Program-made: the position numbers and the translations under genes
The notes under the pieces: generated by a model
What the model saw: the letters and a program-made list of their open reading frames with translations, nothing else
Told to the model about the DNA's origin: nothing
Databases searched by the model: none
In this document: positions 63,610-64,000 of the stretch, piece after piece
Layout of the letters: each line of letters opens with the position of its first letter
How positions within the stretch are numbered: the stretch's first letter is position 1
Origin: Streptomyces sp. MST-110588
GTDB taxonomy: Bacteria; Actinomycetota; Actinomycetes; Streptomycetales; Streptomycetaceae
Direction: 5' to 3'
Length of the DNA: 64,000 nt
Assembly (NCBI RefSeq): GCF_022695595.1
Contig: NZ_CP074380.1
Span: 2,845,501-2,909,500 of the forward strand

Positions 63610-64000
63610 GCGGACACCTCCGCCTTGTCGGTCTTACGGGCCTGGGCGGCGAGCTCTTCGCCGACCCGCCGCTGCTGGAGCTTGAGGCCGTACCGCCGTA
63701 CGAGTTCGTAGGCGATGACGACGCACAGGACGATGACGCCCTGCATCACGCCGACGATCTCCTGTTCGTAGTCCTCGAATTCGAGCTGGGTGCCGGTGCG
63801 CTCCAGGAAGCCCCACAGCAGGGCGGCCACGGCCATGCCCACCGGGTGGTTACGGCCCAGCAGCGCGATGGCGATGCCGGTGAAGCCGATGCCGACGGGG
63901 AAGTCGGTGCCGTAGTTGTAGGAGACACCGAGCAGCGTCGGCATGCCGATCAGGCCGGCCGCCGCGCCGGAGAGCAGCATGGAGGTGAGGACCATGCGCT
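63606..64000 (-). CDS. ABC transporter permease, nucleoside type (N-terminus cut by window edge)
   Basis: About 131 C-terminal residues of a second BPD_transp_2 permease: LTSMLLSGAAAGLIGMPTLLGV, FPVGIGFTGIAIALLGRNHPVGMAVAALLWGFLERTGTQLE, GVMQGVIVLCVVIAYELVRRYGLK. Partner of the permease at 62314-63609; the ATPase and binding protein should lie beyond the window. Confidence 0.88.
   Translation of the reverse strand, partial: RMVLTSMLLSGAAAGLIGMPTLLGVSYNYGTDFPVGIGFTGIAIALLGRNHPVGMAVAALLWGFLERTGTQLEFEDYEQEIVGVMQGVIVLCVVIAYELVRRYGLKLQQRRVGEELAAQARKTDKAEVSA

Noticed and set aside
1..64000. CRISPR arrays, rRNA, tRNA genes
   Set aside because: No regular spaced repeats of CRISPR type and no tRNA cloverleaf or rRNA segments noticed while reading; not excluded by a covariance search.

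Overview
The window is chromosomal DNA of a high-GC actinomycete, almost certainly Streptomyces. The supporting signs are very high third-position GC, many GTG starts, XRE/DUF397 regulatory pairs, an afsQ1/afsQ2/sigQ cluster, a split acyl-CoA carboxylase and a mycothiol-enzyme-like DinB protein. From memory (not checked here), the backbone gene order matches the S. coelicolor core from about SCO4931 down to SCO4896, with strain-specific insertions.

Layout. 1-6.9 kb: GGDEF protein, enoyl-CoA hydratase, adenylate cyclase and birA on the minus strand, then pccB-pccE and a micro-protein on plus. 7-12.4 kb: penicillin-binding protein, maf, cstA with its small partner, DoxX protein. 12.4-16.6 kb: XRE/DUF397 locus with a broken neighbour, GNAT gene, decayed HigBA-like pair, IclR regulator, membrane protein. 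16.8-20.5 kb: accA2 followed by a 1.85-kb insert bounded by 59-bp perfect copies of the accA2 3' end and holding two exported-protein genes. 20.6-26.3 kb: DinB protein, esterase, TetR, DeoR, flavoprotein disulfide reductase. 26.3-30 kb: purine nucleoside phosphorylase and phosphohexomutase. 30-36 kb: AraC/NmrA pair, PhyH oxygenase, PH-domain protein, a DDN-hemerythrin fusion. 36.2-42.4 kb: deoC, two aldehyde dehydrogenases, uridine kinase, OsmC, SUKH-4. 42.5-47.7 kb: sigQ and afsQ1-afsQ2-lipoprotein. 48.2-52.7 kb: adenosine deaminase, hydrolase, LysR/MFS pair. 52.8-60.3 kb: polymorphic-toxin island with a 1546-residue RHS toxin, immunity candidates, a duplicated Uma2 region and an RHS scrap. 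60.5-64 kb: deoA, cdd and two nucleoside-type ABC permeases.

How the genes work together. The strongest functional theme is nucleoside salvage: phosphorylases (PNP, deoA), deaminases (add, cdd), phosphomutase, deoC, aldehyde dehydrogenases, uridine kinase and ABC permeases. Four of these transcription units share one palindrome (CTACGCGCGTAG, or TCTACACGCATAGA at deoA) in their promoters, which points to one repressor controlling a dispersed regulon. PccB, PccE and AccA2 form a propionyl-CoA carboxylase; BirA should biotinylate AccA2.

Sequence quality. At least eight genes need a single restored base, usually in a short G or C run, to read through (birA, cstA, DUF397, GNAT twice, flavoprotein reductase, afsQ2, hydrolase twice). 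All are losses, and birA should be essential. I read most of them as consensus errors in the assembly, not real pseudogenes. Substitution-type nonsense codons (12578, 54654) and deletions (HigB remnant, Uma2 copy B) look like genuine decay.
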